Shown here in pieces: positions 23,918 to 32,288 of a stretch of DNA of 33,973 bases. Position 1 is the first letter of the stretch. Every line of letters begins with the position of its first letter. A program made the translations under genes and the position numbers. The DNA is from Chitinophagales bacterium. GTDB taxonomy: Bacteria > Bacteroidota > Bacteroidia > Chitinophagales > Saprospiraceae. Where the stretch lies: contig JAAFIM010000036.1 in the NCBI GenBank assembly GCA_013297745.1, positions 1 through 33,973 of the forward strand, read 5' to 3'. The notes beneath the pieces are model-generated. The model made no database searches. It was not told the DNA's origin and worked only from the letters and a program-made list of their open reading frames with translations.

Positions 23918-24075
23918 CTTAGTATCTTTTCATCCTAATGTCTTAGCATCCTTCCGTCTTAATATATTAGCGTCCTTTCATCCAAATGTCTTAGCATCTT
24001 TTCATCCTAATGTCTTAGCGTCCTTTCGTCCTAATGTCTTAGCGTCCTTTAATCCTAATGTCTTAGCATCTTTTA
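23918..24075. repeat. 24-nt repeat family, pyrimidine-rich orientation
   Basis: Six full 24-nt units (CTTAGCGTCCTTTCGTCCTA with ATGT, and variants) plus a partial seventh that runs into the rho stop codon at 24073-24075. The reverse complement of the unit resembles the units at 23789-23912 (shared AGGACG.TA.GA..TTAGGAT), so the two arrays are inverted relatives. Confidence 0.9.
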
Positions 24076-25422
24076 CAATTGGCGCAGCAACCATTCCAAA
24101 GCATCTTCTGCCGATTTTTCGCTGAAAGTTTTGCGATATTGCCAAAGTTGTTTATAAGCGTTTTTATCCAATAACAAATCTTCGCGGCGGGTGCTAGATT
24201 TTTGCAAATCTACAGCTGGGAATATGCCCTTGCTGGCTAAACGTCTGTCTAATTGTAGTTCCATATTGCCCGTACCCTTAAACTCTTCAAAGATAAATTC
24301 GTCCATACGCGAACCCGTTTCTATCAACGCTGTAGCTAAAATGGTTAATGAACCCCCGTTTTCTATCTGTCGCGCTGCGCCAAAAAAGGCTTTGGGACGT
24401 TGCAATGCGTTGGCTTCTATACCGCCAGACAAGACTTTTCCACTTGCTGGAGCTACAGTATTATGTGCGCGTGCCAATCTAGTCAAGGAGTCCAATAAAA
24501 TAACCACATCTTGCCCTGCTTCTACCAACCGTTTGGCTTTTTGGAGTGCTATATTGGCTAATCTAACGTGATTTTCGGGCATAGCATCAAAAGTAGAAGC
24601 TAAAACTTCCCCGTTTACGCTGCGTTGCATATCTGTAACCTCTTCGGGGCGTTCATCTATCAATAAAACGATAAGATAACATTCAGGATGATTATGGGCA
24701 ATAGCGTTGGCGATTTCTTTGAGTAGGGTAGTTTTGCCCGTTTTGGGTTGGGCGACTATCAACCCGCGCTGGCCTTTGCCTATGGGGCTGATTAAATCCA
24801 CAACTTGAGTGAGTTGCATTTGTTGGGATTTTCTGAATACTACATCCAATTTTTTGTGGGGATGCAAAGGGATTAAATTATCAAAATGGCTGCGATAGCG
24901 CAACTGCTCGGGCGGATAACCGTTTATTAAACTTACTCTCAACAAAGCATAATTTCGCTCGCCTTCTTTGGGCAAACGCAAAGCTCCTTTTACGGTGTCG
25001 CCTGTTTTCAACCCAAATAATTTTATCTGCGAAGCGGACACATACACATCATCGGGCGAACTTAGATAATTGTACTCAGCAGACCTTAAAAATCCGTGTC
25101 CATCGTTATGTATTTCTAAAACGCCTTCGGCTAATATGTCTTGGGTGGTGGAGTTTTGTGTTATGCGGTTTTTGGTTTGCGCTGTGCGGTTTTCGGTTTG
25201 CGTTATGCGGTTTTCAGTTTGCGCTGTGCGGTTTTCGGTTTGCGCTGTGCGCTTTTCGGTTTGCGTTGTGCGGTTTTTCGTATCGGCTGGTTGTAACTCT
25301 AATATAAGATGAATTAGTTCCTTTTTGTTTAGTTTTTTATAATCATTTATTTCTAATTTATCCGCTATATTTCTAATCTCAGGGATGAGCATTTTGTTTA
25401 AATCTGCTTCTGTATAATTCAT
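24073..25422 (-). CDS. rho: transcription termination factor Rho
   Basis: 449 residues. Rho is the hexameric RNA helicase that ends transcription at rut sites. Order: a SAP-like Rho_N domain (1-44), a 7-residue repeat insert (50-90, NRTAQTE type), the cold-shock-like RNA-binding domain (~96-165, with [12 protein letters not shown]), then the RecA-like motor with P-loop QPKTGKTT (225-232), Walker [11 protein letters not shown] (306-315) and the R-loop region SGGIEANAL. In place of the usual Ala/Gly of the P-loop start it has AQPKTGKT, as in many Bacteroidota. Most Bacteroidota Rho proteins carry a longer, variable insert at this place. The gene is divergent from serS; its stop codon overlaps the last unit of a 24-nt repeat. 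Confidence 0.97.
   Translation of the reverse strand: MNYTEADLNKMLIPEIRNIADKLEINDYKKLNKKELIHLILELQPADTKNRTTQTEKRTAQTENRTAQTENRITQTENRTAQTKNRITQNSTTQDILAEGVLEIHNDGHGFLRSAEYNYLSSPDDVYVSASQIKLFGLKTGDTVKGALRLPKEGERNYALLRVSLINGYPPEQLRYRSHFDNLIPLHPHKKLDVVFRKSQQMQLTQVVDLISPIGKGQRGLIVAQPKTGKTTLLKEIANAIAHNHPECYLIVLLIDERPEEVTDMQRSVNGEVLASTFDAMPENHVRLANIALQKAKRLVEAGQDVVILLDSLTRLARAHNTVAPASGKVLSGGIEANALQRPKAFFGAARQIENGGSLTILATALIETGSRMDEFIFEEFKGTGNMELQLDRRLASKGIFPAVDLQKSSTRREDLLLDKNAYKQLWQYRKTFSEKSAEDALEWLLRQL
25153..25275 (-). repeat. 21-nt in-frame repeat coding a 7-residue repeat in Rho
   Basis: Nearly six units coding [NK]R[TI][AT]QT[EK] (residues 50-90). DNA units are highly alike (CGGTTTGCG..GTGCGGTTTT style on the plus strand), so the expansion is recent. 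The product is polar, charged and likely disordered, tethering the N-terminal domain to the RNA-binding domain. Confidence 0.9.
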
Positions 25423-25462
25423 AAAATTGATTATATATGGTTATTTTTAATAAATTTGGGTG

Positions 25463-25470
25463 CAAAAGTA
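25463..25470 (-). promoter_or_regulatory. candidate -7 box of rho
   Basis: Reads TACTTTTG on the minus strand (TAnnTTTG), about 40 nt before the rho ATG. No matching -33 element. Confidence 0.4.
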
Positions 25471-25512
25471 AGTTTTTTTTCAGAGATAAGATTTTTTTTG
25501 CATAAAAAGGTA

Positions 25513-25520
25513 TAATTTTG
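25513..25520 (+). promoter_or_regulatory. candidate -7 box of serS
   Basis: TAATTTTG (TAnnTTTG) about 40 nt before the serS ATG. A TTTG lies at 25497-25500, but the 12-nt spacing is too short for the usual consensus. Confidence 0.5.
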
Positions 25521-25560
25521 CGGCTGAATTTTAACTATTTTTATCAAAATAAAATAAAAT

Positions 25561-26838
25561 ATGCTCCCTATCGCATTTATACGGCAGGAAAAAGCGCGTG
25601 TAGAACGCTCACTTGCCAAAAGACAGATTAGCAATACCCAGATATTGGACGATATTATCGCGGCAGACGATTTGCGCAAGTCATTGCAAACCAATTTAGA
25701 TAATTGTTTGTCAGAAGCCAACCGCTTGGCCAAAGAAATAGGCGGATTGATGAAACAGAACAAAGCTTCAGAAGCCGAAACTGCCAAAAATCGCGCTACC
25801 CAATTGCGCGAAGAAGCCAAAACGCACGAAGCGGAGCTTAAAATTGCACAGGAAAAATTATTACAACTTTCTTTGCAAGTGCCCAATTGCTTGGCCGAGA
25901 TTGTACCCAATGGACGGGATGCCGACGATAACGAAGTGTTTCGCGCTTGGGACAAACCTTTTCCCGTCTTGCCCGCTGGTTCTTTGCCACATTGGGAGTT
26001 GGGGAAAAAATACCAACTGTTTGATTTTGAATTAGGGGTGAAAATCACGGGCGCGGGCTTTCCCATTTATACGGGCAAAGGGGCAAAATTGCAACGCGCT
26101 TTAATCGCTTTCTTTTTGGATAAAGCGGCTGAGGCTGGTTATACCGAATTTATTCCCCCGCTAATGGTCAATAAAGAATCTGCTACCGCTACAGGCCAAT
26201 TGCCCGACAAAGACGCGCAGATGTATTATGTGGAAAGGGATGATTTTTATCTAATTCCTACCGCTGAAGTGCCTTTGACCAATATCTACAGAGATGTGAT
26301 TTTGGAAGAAAACCAACTGCCTATATCTTTGACTGGTTATACGCCTTGTTTCCGTCGCGAAGCTGGTTCTTATGGGGCGCACGTGCGCGGACTGAACCGT
26401 TTGCATCAATTTGATAAGGTGGAAATTGTGCGGATAGAAAAACCAGAAAATTCTTACGCTGCTTTGGCGCAAATGTGCGAACACGTGGCGGCTATTTTGA
26501 CCGAGTTGGAACTGCCTTTCCGCATTCTGCGCTTGTGTGGTGGCGATACGGGTTTTGCTTCTGCTCACACTTTCGATTTTGAAACGTATTGCGCTGCTCA
26601 AGACAAATGGCTGGAGGTTAGCTCTGTTTCCAATTTTGAGGTGTTTCAATCCAACCGTTTGAATTTGAAGTTTAGAAACGCTACCACCAAAAAGACCGAA
26701 TTAGCGCACACACTCAACGGTTCTGCTTTGGCTTTGCCCCGTATAGTGGCTACATTGTTGGAAAATCATCAAACTGCTGAAGGCATCCGCATTCCTAAGG
26801 CTTTGCAACCTTACACGGGGTTTGATATGATAAAATAA
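25561..26838 (+). CDS. serS: seryl-tRNA synthetase
   Basis: 425 residues, normal length. It charges tRNA-Ser and tRNA-Sec-type acceptors with serine. The N-terminal start MLPIAFIRQEKARVERSL is the family form (usually MLxIKFIRxN), followed by the antiparallel coiled-coil arm (~30-105) that grips the long variable arm of tRNA-Ser. The class II core includes the serine-binding TAEVPLT (234-240) and motif 2 FRREAGS (264-270), with motif 3 near the C-terminus (SALALPRIVATLLENHQ). The ATG at 25561 fits the family N-terminus. Divergent from rho; terminator at 26868. Confidence 0.97.
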   Translation: MLPIAFIRQEKARVERSLAKRQISNTQILDDIIAADDLRKSLQTNLDNCLSEANRLAKEIGGLMKQNKASEAETAKNRATQLREEAKTHEAELKIAQEKLLQLSLQVPNCLAEIVPNGRDADDNEVFRAWDKPFPVLPAGSLPHWELGKKYQLFDFELGVKITGAGFPIYTGKGAKLQRALIAFFLDKAAEAGYTEFIPPLMVNKESATATGQLPDKDAQMYYVERDDFYLIPTAEVPLTNIYRDVILEENQLPISLTGYTPCFRREAGSYGAHVRGLNRLHQFDKVEIVRIEKPENSYAALAQMCEHVAAILTELELPFRILRLCGGDTGFASAHTFDFETYCAAQDKWLEVSSVSNFEVFQSNRLNLKFRNATTKKTELAHTLNGSALALPRIVATLLENHQTAEGIRIPKALQPYTGFDMIK

Positions 26839-26867
26839 AAAAAATTAAATTGAAATACATATTATAG

Positions 26868-26903
26868 GAGGTTTTTTTCGGGAGAAGAAAGCCTCTTTTT
26901 TTT
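26868..26903 (+). terminator. intrinsic terminator of serS
   Basis: GAGG (26868-26871) plus TTT pairs with AAA-G-CCTC (to 26895) with one bulged G, followed by eight T. The A/T flanks might let it act also on the convergent small gene. Confidence 0.65.
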
Positions 26904-26912
26904 ATTCAAATT

Positions 26913-27233
26913 TTAGCCGAATAAATGCTGGGCTTTGGGGTATAACGGCTGCACAATTTCATAAACTTGTTGATGGGCTTCGTCCTTATGGGCGTAAGTA
27001 ATCGTCGTTATGGTGATAACGCCCGCTTTGTTCGCTAAAATGGGCAAACCCCAAAGGATAACATTTTCCAGCCCCGACATAGGCAGCGAAGAACTGTGCG
27101 CGCCGTCAAAAAAGGGATTTGGCATCAAACCATTTACATTTTTTACCAATAATTGGTTGATAATTTGCTGATTTCTGGGGTTTAAAAATTCAGCTTTAAG
27201 CGTATCATTTTGAAAAGAAATTTGTAAAATCAT
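26913..27233 (-). CDS. small protein of unknown function
   Basis: 106 residues starting MILQISFQNDTLKAEF. No signal peptide. There is a Gly/Pro/Asn-rich middle (GLMPNPFFDGAHSSSLPMSGLENV) and a hydrophobic segment (VILWGLPILANKAGVITITTITY) that could be one buried strand-helix or a membrane segment. I recognise no family. It lies 87 nt after serC on the same strand, beyond a strong terminator, so it is expressed by read-through or its own promoter. The ATG at 27233 follows an A/T-rich leader. Confidence 0.6.
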   Translation of the reverse strand: MILQISFQNDTLKAEFLNPRNQQIINQLLVKNVNGLMPNPFFDGAHSSSLPMSGLENVILWGLPILANKAGVITITTITYAHKDEAHQQVYEIVQPLYPKAQHLFG

Positions 27234-27256
27234 ATCATTAGCGGTTGATTATAAAC

Positions 27257-27290
27257 AAAAAAGCGAAAAAGGCGGGCTGGCCTCTTTCGC
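27257..27290 (-). terminator. intrinsic terminator of serC
   Basis: On the minus strand GCGAAAGAGGC pairs with GCCTTTTTCGC (10 of 11 bp) around a 6-nt loop, followed by six T (27257-27262). Confidence 0.85.
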
Positions 27291-27320
27291 GGGATATTTT
27301 AGATTGATAAAATACTGTAT

Positions 27321-28382
27321 CTAAGGTTTGAAATTTTGCATCAAATCCACCAACAACTGCACACTTTCCAACCCTAAAGCATTGTACATAGAAGCGCGGA
27401 AACCGCCTACTGTGCGATAACCTTCTATCCCTACGATGCCGTTGGCTTTGCAATAAGCGGTGAATAAAGGTTCGTGGGCTTTGTCGGCGGTTAGGAAAGT
27501 CGCATTCATCCAAGATTGAGAACCTTTTTTCACTTTGGGTACAAATAATGGGTTGCGGTCTAACTCGTTGTATAATAATTCTGCTTTGGCGCGGTTGCGT
27601 TTTTCCATCCCCAACAAGCCACCTTCAGACAAAATCCAGCGCAAAGTGAGCAAACTCACATAAATTGGATAAACAGGGGGTGTGTTGTGCGAAGATTTTT
27701 TGGCGATATGCACGCGGTAATCCAACATAGTGGGCAAGGTTCTTTTCACCGTTCCCAATAGCGATTTTTTCACCACTACCAGCGTAACCCCAGCCGCGCC
27801 CATATTTTTTTGCGCCCCAGCGTAAATCATCCCGTAATCGTTTCCGTTGATTTGGCGGCTGAATATATCCGAAGACATATCCGCAACTATAGGGCAATCT
27901 ACTTTGGGCAAGAAATGATATTGCGAGCCGTAAATGGTATTATTTGTCGTAATATGCAAATACTTGCTGTTGGGTGCTATATCCAATTCGGTGGGAATAT
28001 GGTCATAGCCGCTGGCTTTGGACGAGGAAGCAATATGTAGTTTGCCAAAATTATGCGCTTCTTCTATAGCTTTGGATGCCCATTCGCCCGTATCGGTAAA
28101 AGAAGCGGTTTCGTCCTCGTTGAGCAAATTCATAGCCGACATAAAAAACTGGGTGCTTGCGCCCCCCGTGAGGAACATTACCCCGTAATCATCGCCAATT
28201 TGCAACAATTGCTTAACCAAATCTTCGGCTTCGTCCATCACCGCGATAACATCTTTGCTGCGGTGCGAAATTTCCAAAATGGATAATCCGCTGTGGTTGA
28301 AATCCTGAACAGCTTGAGCTGCTTCTGCGATAACGCTTTGGGGCAAAATGCCAGGCCCTGCGCCAAAATTATGCTTTTTCAT
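27321..28382 (-). CDS. serC: phosphoserine aminotransferase
   Basis: 353 residues. A PLP enzyme that converts 3-phosphohydroxypyruvate and glutamate to phosphoserine; many also make a pyridoxine precursor. The family start KKHNFGAGPGILP (3-15) and phosphate/PLP-binding GGAST (73-77) are present; the PLP lysine is K192 in YAGAQKNMGAAG, and SRHSKD-like EISHRSKDV (37-45) is the usual substrate-binding loop. Beyond ~310 is the small domain (NGIVGIEGYRTVGGFRASMYNAL). It follows the exported gene at 28408 by 25 nt, so the two may be co-transcribed. The first enzyme of the pathway is probably encoded at 7323-8264. Confidence 0.96.
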   Translation of the reverse strand: MKKHNFGAGPGILPQSVIAEAAQAVQDFNHSGLSILEISHRSKDVIAVMDEAEDLVKQLLQIGDDYGVMFLTGGASTQFFMSAMNLLNEDETASFTDTGEWASKAIEEAHNFGKLHIASSSKASGYDHIPTELDIAPNSKYLHITTNNTIYGSQYHFLPKVDCPIVADMSSDIFSRQINGNDYGMIYAGAQKNMGAAGVTLVVVKKSLLGTVKRTLPTMLDYRVHIAKKSSHNTPPVYPIYVSLLTLRWILSEGGLLGMEKRNRAKAELLYNELDRNPLFVPKVKKGSQSWMNATFLTADKAHEPLFTAYCKANGIVGIEGYRTVGGFRASMYNALGLESVQLLVDLMQNFKP

Positions 28383-28407
28383 TTATATTAGATTATAATT
28401 ATAAAGG

Positions 28408-29265
28408 CTAATTAAACTCATATTTATAAACCACATATTCAGACAATTCGTTGCCGCCTGCCGTGTAGGTAGAATGGGCGACTTCGTTGCTGATGCTGCT
28501 ATAAATATACTTTTCTACCACTTCGAGCTCTTTGCCTCTAAAAGATTTTTTCTCCAAAACGCGCTGTTTGTCGTCATAGACATATAAAATTTTGCGTTCC
28601 AACTCACCCGTGATTTGATAGCGACTTTCTTGCATGAGCAGATTGTTGTGGTTGTAAGCGAAGGTGATGTCGTGGGTTTCGTTCGTTTGTAGGTTGAAAT
28701 GGGTTTCTTTGCGTGCGCGCCCTTTTTCGTCGTACTCATAGCGAACTTTATAAACTAAGGTGTTTTTTTCGTTGCGTTTGGTGGAGAGGGCGACATTGCC
28801 TTGAGCGTTGTATTCCCATTCGTTGGTTTCTATCAATTTGTTATGGGTGCCAAAATACTCACTTTTTACCAGCTGATTTTTATCGTTGTAAGTTTCCAAC
28901 AAATCTAAAATGGGTTCAGCTTCAGCATATTGGATAAAACGTTGGATGCGTTTGGGGTTGCTTTGATATTCATATAAATAGATATAATCTAATTCGCCTG
29001 ACATATCAAATACTTTCCATTCTATCAACTCACCAGCTGAGTTGTAACGCATATCTGCAACTTTGAGATGATGGTCTTCTGCTTTATTGTCTGCTATACT
29101 GTAGTAAAACCAAGATTCTGTTTTTTTGACAGAGGGCTTGTTGGCAGACAAAGCAACTTGAGTAGCAAATTTTTGTTTTTTGTCTACTTTGGGTTTAAAT
29201 AATTGAGCTTCAGCTATATTAACTAAAAAAAGAGAAAGTGAAGCAGCGAGCAAAATTTTTTTCAT
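28408..29265 (-). CDS. exported protein with YD/RHS-like repeats
   Basis: 285 residues with a signal peptide (MKKILLAASLSLFLVNIAEAQ). The mature part carries short YD-type beta-hairpin repeats: MRYNSAGELIEWKVF, YNDKNQLVKSEYF, YNAQGNVALST, YEYDEKGRARKETHF, YNHNNLLMQESRY, YVYDDKQRVLEKKSF. These match RHS/YD-like repeats of Bacteroidota secreted proteins, here without a toxin C-terminus. Length is too small for a full RHS cage. It is likely periplasmic or outer-surface; role unknown. It lies 25 nt upstream of serC. Confidence 0.75.
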   Translation of the reverse strand: MKKILLAASLSLFLVNIAEAQLFKPKVDKKQKFATQVALSANKPSVKKTESWFYYSIADNKAEDHHLKVADMRYNSAGELIEWKVFDMSGELDYIYLYEYQSNPKRIQRFIQYAEAEPILDLLETYNDKNQLVKSEYFGTHNKLIETNEWEYNAQGNVALSTKRNEKNTLVYKVRYEYDEKGRARKETHFNLQTNETHDITFAYNHNNLLMQESRYQITGELERKILYVYDDKQRVLEKKSFRGKELEVVEKYIYSSISNEVAHSTYTAGGNELSEYVVYKYEFN

Positions 29266-29312
29266 GCGGTAAGTTTTTTAAACTTAAAAAAGAGAAAAGT
29301 TGATTTGGGCTG

Positions 29313-29320
29313 CAAAAATA
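29313..29320 (-). promoter_or_regulatory. candidate -7 box for the YD-repeat gene and serC
   Basis: TATTTTTG on the minus strand (TAnnTTTG), giving a leader of about 40 nt before the ATG at 29265. No -33 TTTG at the right spacing. Confidence 0.45.
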
Positions 29321-29384
29321 ACTGTTTTTATTTAATATAAACTAATTTCTAAAATTTAATTTTTAAAATAATCCTTTAGCTTGC

Positions 29385-30239
29385 TTATTTATCCCCAAAA
29401 CGCCAAGATAAGCCAGCCGTAACAAAGAAATATCCAACCTCACTCAAAGGAATGGAAGTACCATCAAAATCTTGATACAGCAATACGCCCCCTGAAAGGT
29501 CAATTTGTACGTTAGTTTTGGGGTAAAACATCACGCCCGCTTCTGAATATAAGTTGGTGGTGTATATGTCATTGGCAATACCTGTAAATACTTTTTGGGT
29601 AGAACCTCTTCCTTGTAGATAAGCTCCTAATTTGTCGCTAAAAGAAAATTCTGCGGATAAAGCATAATAATTTTGTGGACTTGGATTGCTACCATCCCAA
29701 GATAAACCCAAATTGTAGCAAATGCTTAGCAAATCATTTACACCGTTGGCACCTGAAAGTTGTAAATCAGGGCTAACAGAGAAAGGACGGAAATCTTCTG
29801 AGGCTGTCCACGGCAAACCCAACATACCAATAAAAGTGAGTTCTGGCACCCAACCTTTATTTTTTAAAATGTTGGCTTTTAAGCCCAAACGGCAAGGCGC
29901 AAGACCCACTACGCTTTGTGCTTCCTCTCCGCTTGACCCTGCGCTACTGCGTAGGATATTGTAATCAAAACGTGCTTCTACTCGCTCGTTGATACCATAA
30001 CGAAGCAGGCTGGAGTTGAGGGAGATATTGCGTTCAAAATAGTTGATGTTAGGAGCCACTTCAAAATTGATTTGTTCAAATTGAAATCCTGTTTCCAACT
30101 GTAGTTGGTTTGTGGGTACAATGCTGGTGGCATCACCAAAACCTGGACGGTCTGGGGCTATAGTTTCTACTTCGTCTTGCGCATAAACAAAAGCGTTGGC
30201 ACACAATAAAGTGGCGAGTATGGTTTTTTTGTACAACAT
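29385..30239 (-). CDS. outer-membrane transporter-like beta-barrel (MetA-pathway phenol-degradation family)
   Basis: 284 residues with a signal peptide (MLYKKTILATLLCANAFVYA). The mature start PDRPGFGDATSIVP, then LQLETGFQFEQ, is the signature of the PF13557-type family called 'putative MetA-pathway of phenol degradation' or 'transporter family protein': small beta-barrel outer-membrane proteins. The C-terminus ends in AGLSWRFGDK, a barrel-type last strand. The phenol name comes from one member; here no degradation genes are near, so the substrate is unknown. It lies downstream of the def terminator and upstream of the YD-repeat gene, all on the same strand. Confidence 0.78.
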   Translation of the reverse strand: MLYKKTILATLLCANAFVYAQDEVETIAPDRPGFGDATSIVPTNQLQLETGFQFEQINFEVAPNINYFERNISLNSSLLRYGINERVEARFDYNILRSSAGSSGEEAQSVVGLAPCRLGLKANILKNKGWVPELTFIGMLGLPWTASEDFRPFSVSPDLQLSGANGVNDLLSICYNLGLSWDGSNPSPQNYYALSAEFSFSDKLGAYLQGRGSTQKVFTGIANDIYTTNLYSEAGVMFYPKTNVQIDLSGGVLLYQDFDGTSIPLSEVGYFFVTAGLSWRFGDK

Positions 30240-30273
30240 CGGTTTAAAAAAAATTTAAAAATTTAAAAAATGG

Positions 30274-30304
30274 AAAAACCGCTTAATCTCCATAGACCAA
30301 GCGG
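30274..30304 (-). terminator. intrinsic terminator of the greA-HIT-ruvX-def operon
   Basis: CCGCTT (30279-30284) pairs with AAGCGG (30299-30304); on the minus strand a T-run follows (30274-30278). It lies 10 nt after the def stop codon. Confidence 0.7.
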
Positions 30305-30314
30305 CAAGAAATCC

Positions 30315-30869
30315 CTACAAGGGGAAAATCATTTTATATTTGGATTTGATTTGTCCTTTGCTGATGCGATTAAGGGCTGGATTGATGAGCTGTCGTTTCA
30401 ATAAACCCAATCTATCCGTAAATAGTTTGCCTTCTATATGGTCGTATTCGTGCTGAATAACACGGGCGGTGATGCCGTCAAAAATTTCTTCTTTGGGTTC
30501 AAAATTTTCATTCAGATAGGCCAATTTAAGCTGTGGTTTTCTTTTTACTTTGCCACGAATGTCAGGGATGCTTAGGCAACCTTCTTCATAATCCCATTCT
30601 TTGCCCGCTTCTTCTATAATTTCGGCGTTGATAAAAACCTGTTTGATTAGTTTATCTGTTGGGTCTGCATCCTCTAATTGTAGCGTATCGATGATAAACA
30701 AGCGTATAGGCAGACCAATTTGGGGGGCGGCTAAGCCCATTCCGTTGGTATGATACATAGTTTCCCACATATTGCTCAATAAAGTAGGCAATTCAGAATA
30801 ATTAGAATTTATATCATTGCATATTTTGCGCAAAATGGGATGTCCGTACGCATAGATGGGTAATAACAT
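30315..30869 (-). CDS. def: peptide deformylase
   Basis: 184 residues from the ATG at 30869; the frame also opens at a TTG three codons earlier. It removes the formyl group from nascent N-terminal Met, a metal-dependent step at the ribosome exit. All three family motifs are intact: GMGLAAPQIG (43-52), EGCLS (96-100, metal Cys) and HEYDH (140-144, the two metal His and the catalytic Glu). Last gene of the greA-HIT-ruvX-def cluster, 37 nt after ruvX, followed by a terminator. Confidence 0.96.
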   Translation of the reverse strand: MLLPIYAYGHPILRKICNDINSNYSELPTLLSNMWETMYHTNGMGLAAPQIGLPIRLFIIDTLQLEDADPTDKLIKQVFINAEIIEEAGKEWDYEEGCLSIPDIRGKVKRKPQLKLAYLNENFEPKEEIFDGITARVIQHEYDHIEGKLFTDRLGLLKRQLINPALNRISKGQIKSKYKMIFPL

Positions 30870-30906
30870 ATTTATCAAGTTAAAAAAGTATAAAAAAGGA
30901 TTTTTT

Positions 30907-31317
30907 TTAGTACAAACCTAAATAATTTTGTAAAATAATAGCCGCGCTTATTTTATCCACTAAGCCTTTTTGTTGGCGATTTTTCTTTTTGGCAACAGAA
31001 AAGTTGATAATTTGTTTGGCTGATAGGGAAGTGCCGTGTTCGTCTTCGCGCACGATTTGCAAAAGTGGAAAAGCTGTATGCAAAGCAAGGATTAAAACTT
31101 TGATAGGCTGTTCTAAGGGGTTATCGCTGCCATCTTTGGCGGTGGCTTGTCCAATTACTAACTTTTCTACGTTTTCGGTGCGCAAATAATTGGATAGATA
31201 ATCCAATAATTGGGGCGTCTCTACAGTGGCGAGGGGAGAAGCTATGATTTTTAATTCATCAGTAGCTGCCAAACCACAACGTTTGCTGCCATAATCTAAA
31301 CCTAAAACTCTTGGCAT
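30907..31317 (-). CDS. ruvX: RuvX/YqgF Holliday-junction resolvase-like nuclease
   Basis: 136 residues from the ATG at 31317. The open frame extends 13 codons further to a TTG at 31356, but MPRVLGLDYGSKRCGLA is the normal family start, and the ATG is preceded by a normal A/T-rich leader. RuvX is an RNase H-like protein linked to pre-16S rRNA 5'-end maturation. Conserved sites: LGLDYGSKRCG (5-15, the first Asp), KLVIGQA (strand carrying the Gly-rich VxGxP-like site), REDEHGTS (Glu), and DKISAAIILQNYL (last Asp). It lies 40 nt after the HIT gene and 37 nt before def. Confidence 0.93.
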   Translation of the reverse strand: MPRVLGLDYGSKRCGLAATDELKIIASPLATVETPQLLDYLSNYLRTENVEKLVIGQATAKDGSDNPLEQPIKVLILALHTAFPLLQIVREDEHGTSLSAKQIINFSVAKKKNRQQKGLVDKISAAIILQNYLGLY

Positions 31318-31357
31318 TTTTACAAAATTTAGTTTTTTTTCAAAAAATACACTCAAT

Positions 31358-31753
31358 CTAAATTAAGTGACCAGCGATGAGTTGGGCTGTATCTTTTAGC
31401 TCTTGGGCGGACATTGCTGTCCTTGGAGCTGCAAAGTTGATAAAAGGCAGCGTTTGTAAAGGCACTAAATGTATATGTACGTGTGGCACTTCCAACCCTA
31501 CTACGGTAGTTGCTACTTTTTTGCAAGGGATAGCCGCCTGCAAAGCCAAAGCTATTTGGCGCGCAAATAGTTGTAAATCAATATATTCTTGTTCTGTAAG
31601 GTCAAAAATATAATCTACTTCTTTTTTGGGAATAACTAGGCAATGTCCTTTCTGAACAGGATTAATATCCAAAAAGGCAAAAAATTGCTCATTTTCGGCA
31701 ATTTTATAACAGGGAATTTCACCCTTAATAATTTTGGTAAAAATAGAAGCCAT
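31358..31753 (-). CDS. HIT-family nucleotide hydrolase (HINT-like)
   Basis: 131 residues. The start SIFTKIIKGEIPCYKIAEN is typical of HINT-type HIT proteins, and the signature HVHIHLVP gives H91, H93, H95; the middle His acts as nucleophile on phosphoramidate or dinucleotide substrates. The missing last residues of the normal HxHxHxx pattern are present as LVP. It lies 10 nt after greA and 40 nt before ruvX, as in other Bacteroidota. Confidence 0.92.
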   Translation of the reverse strand: MASIFTKIIKGEIPCYKIAENEQFFAFLDINPVQKGHCLVIPKKEVDYIFDLTEQEYIDLQLFARQIALALQAAIPCKKVATTVVGLEVPHVHIHLVPLQTLPFINFAAPRTAMSAQELKDTAQLIAGHLI

Positions 31754-31763
31754 AAGAATTGAC

Positions 31764-32240
31764 CTATCTTATAAAAATGTTTAAAATTTCGAGTTCGGTA
31801 GTGCCTGCTGGGGTTATAATTTTGGCAATTTCGCCTATTTTTTTGCCCAACAAACCTTTGCCTATAGGCGAAGTAACGGATATTTTGCCGAGCTTAAGGT
31901 CAGCTTCTGTTTCTGATACTAAGGTGTAGGTGAACACTTTGCCTGTTTTTACATTTTTAATATCTACAGAACTCAAAACGACCACAGAAGACAAATCCAA
32001 ATCTTCTTCGTTTAATACGCGAGAATTGGCTAAAATAGCTTCCATTTGCGAAATTTTAAACTCCAATAGCCCTTGCGCTTCTTTGGCTGCATCGTATTCG
32101 GCATTTTCGGATAAATCCCCTTTTTCGCGCGCTTCTGCTATCTGGCGGGCAGCTTTGGGACGTTCTACAGCTTTGAGTTCGTCCAATTCGGCTTTCAATT
32201 TGTCATAGCCGTCTTTGGTTAGGTAAGAATATTTGCTCAT
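31764..32240 (-). CDS. greA: transcript cleavage factor GreA
   Basis: 158 residues, normal length. GreA binds the RNA polymerase secondary channel and makes backtracked complexes cut their own 3' RNA end. The N-terminal coiled coil (~1-75) carries the acidic tip DLSENAEYDAAKEA (the conserved Asp and Glu that coordinate Mg), and the C-terminal FKBP-like domain holds SPIGKGLLGKKIGE. The ATG at 32240 is preceded by a 110-nt leader with a hairpin resembling an attenuator (32289-32337). First gene of the operon. Confidence 0.96.
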   Translation of the reverse strand: MSKYSYLTKDGYDKLKAELDELKAVERPKAARQIAEAREKGDLSENAEYDAAKEAQGLLEFKISQMEAILANSRVLNEEDLDLSSVVVLSSVDIKNVKTGKVFTYTLVSETEADLKLGKISVTSPIGKGLLGKKIGEIAKIITPAGTTELEILNIFIR

Positions 32241-32288
32241 TTTGTGGGTAGCGATTGTGGTTGAAAATTATTGAGAATGTGGTTTTTT

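Noticed and set aside
25070-25312. Plus-strand ORF within rho ([12 protein letters not shown]-type repeats)
   Set aside because: It is the antisense reading of the in-frame 21-nt repeat in rho.
25431-26066. Minus-strand ORF of 211 residues overlapping the 5' part of serS
   Set aside because: Ser/Cys-rich low-complexity translation antisense to serS; the plus-strand frame has full seryl-tRNA synthetase motifs.
31318-31356. TTG start giving RuvX 13 extra residues
   Set aside because: The family start (MPRVLGLDYG) begins at the ATG at 31317; the extra residues would not align.
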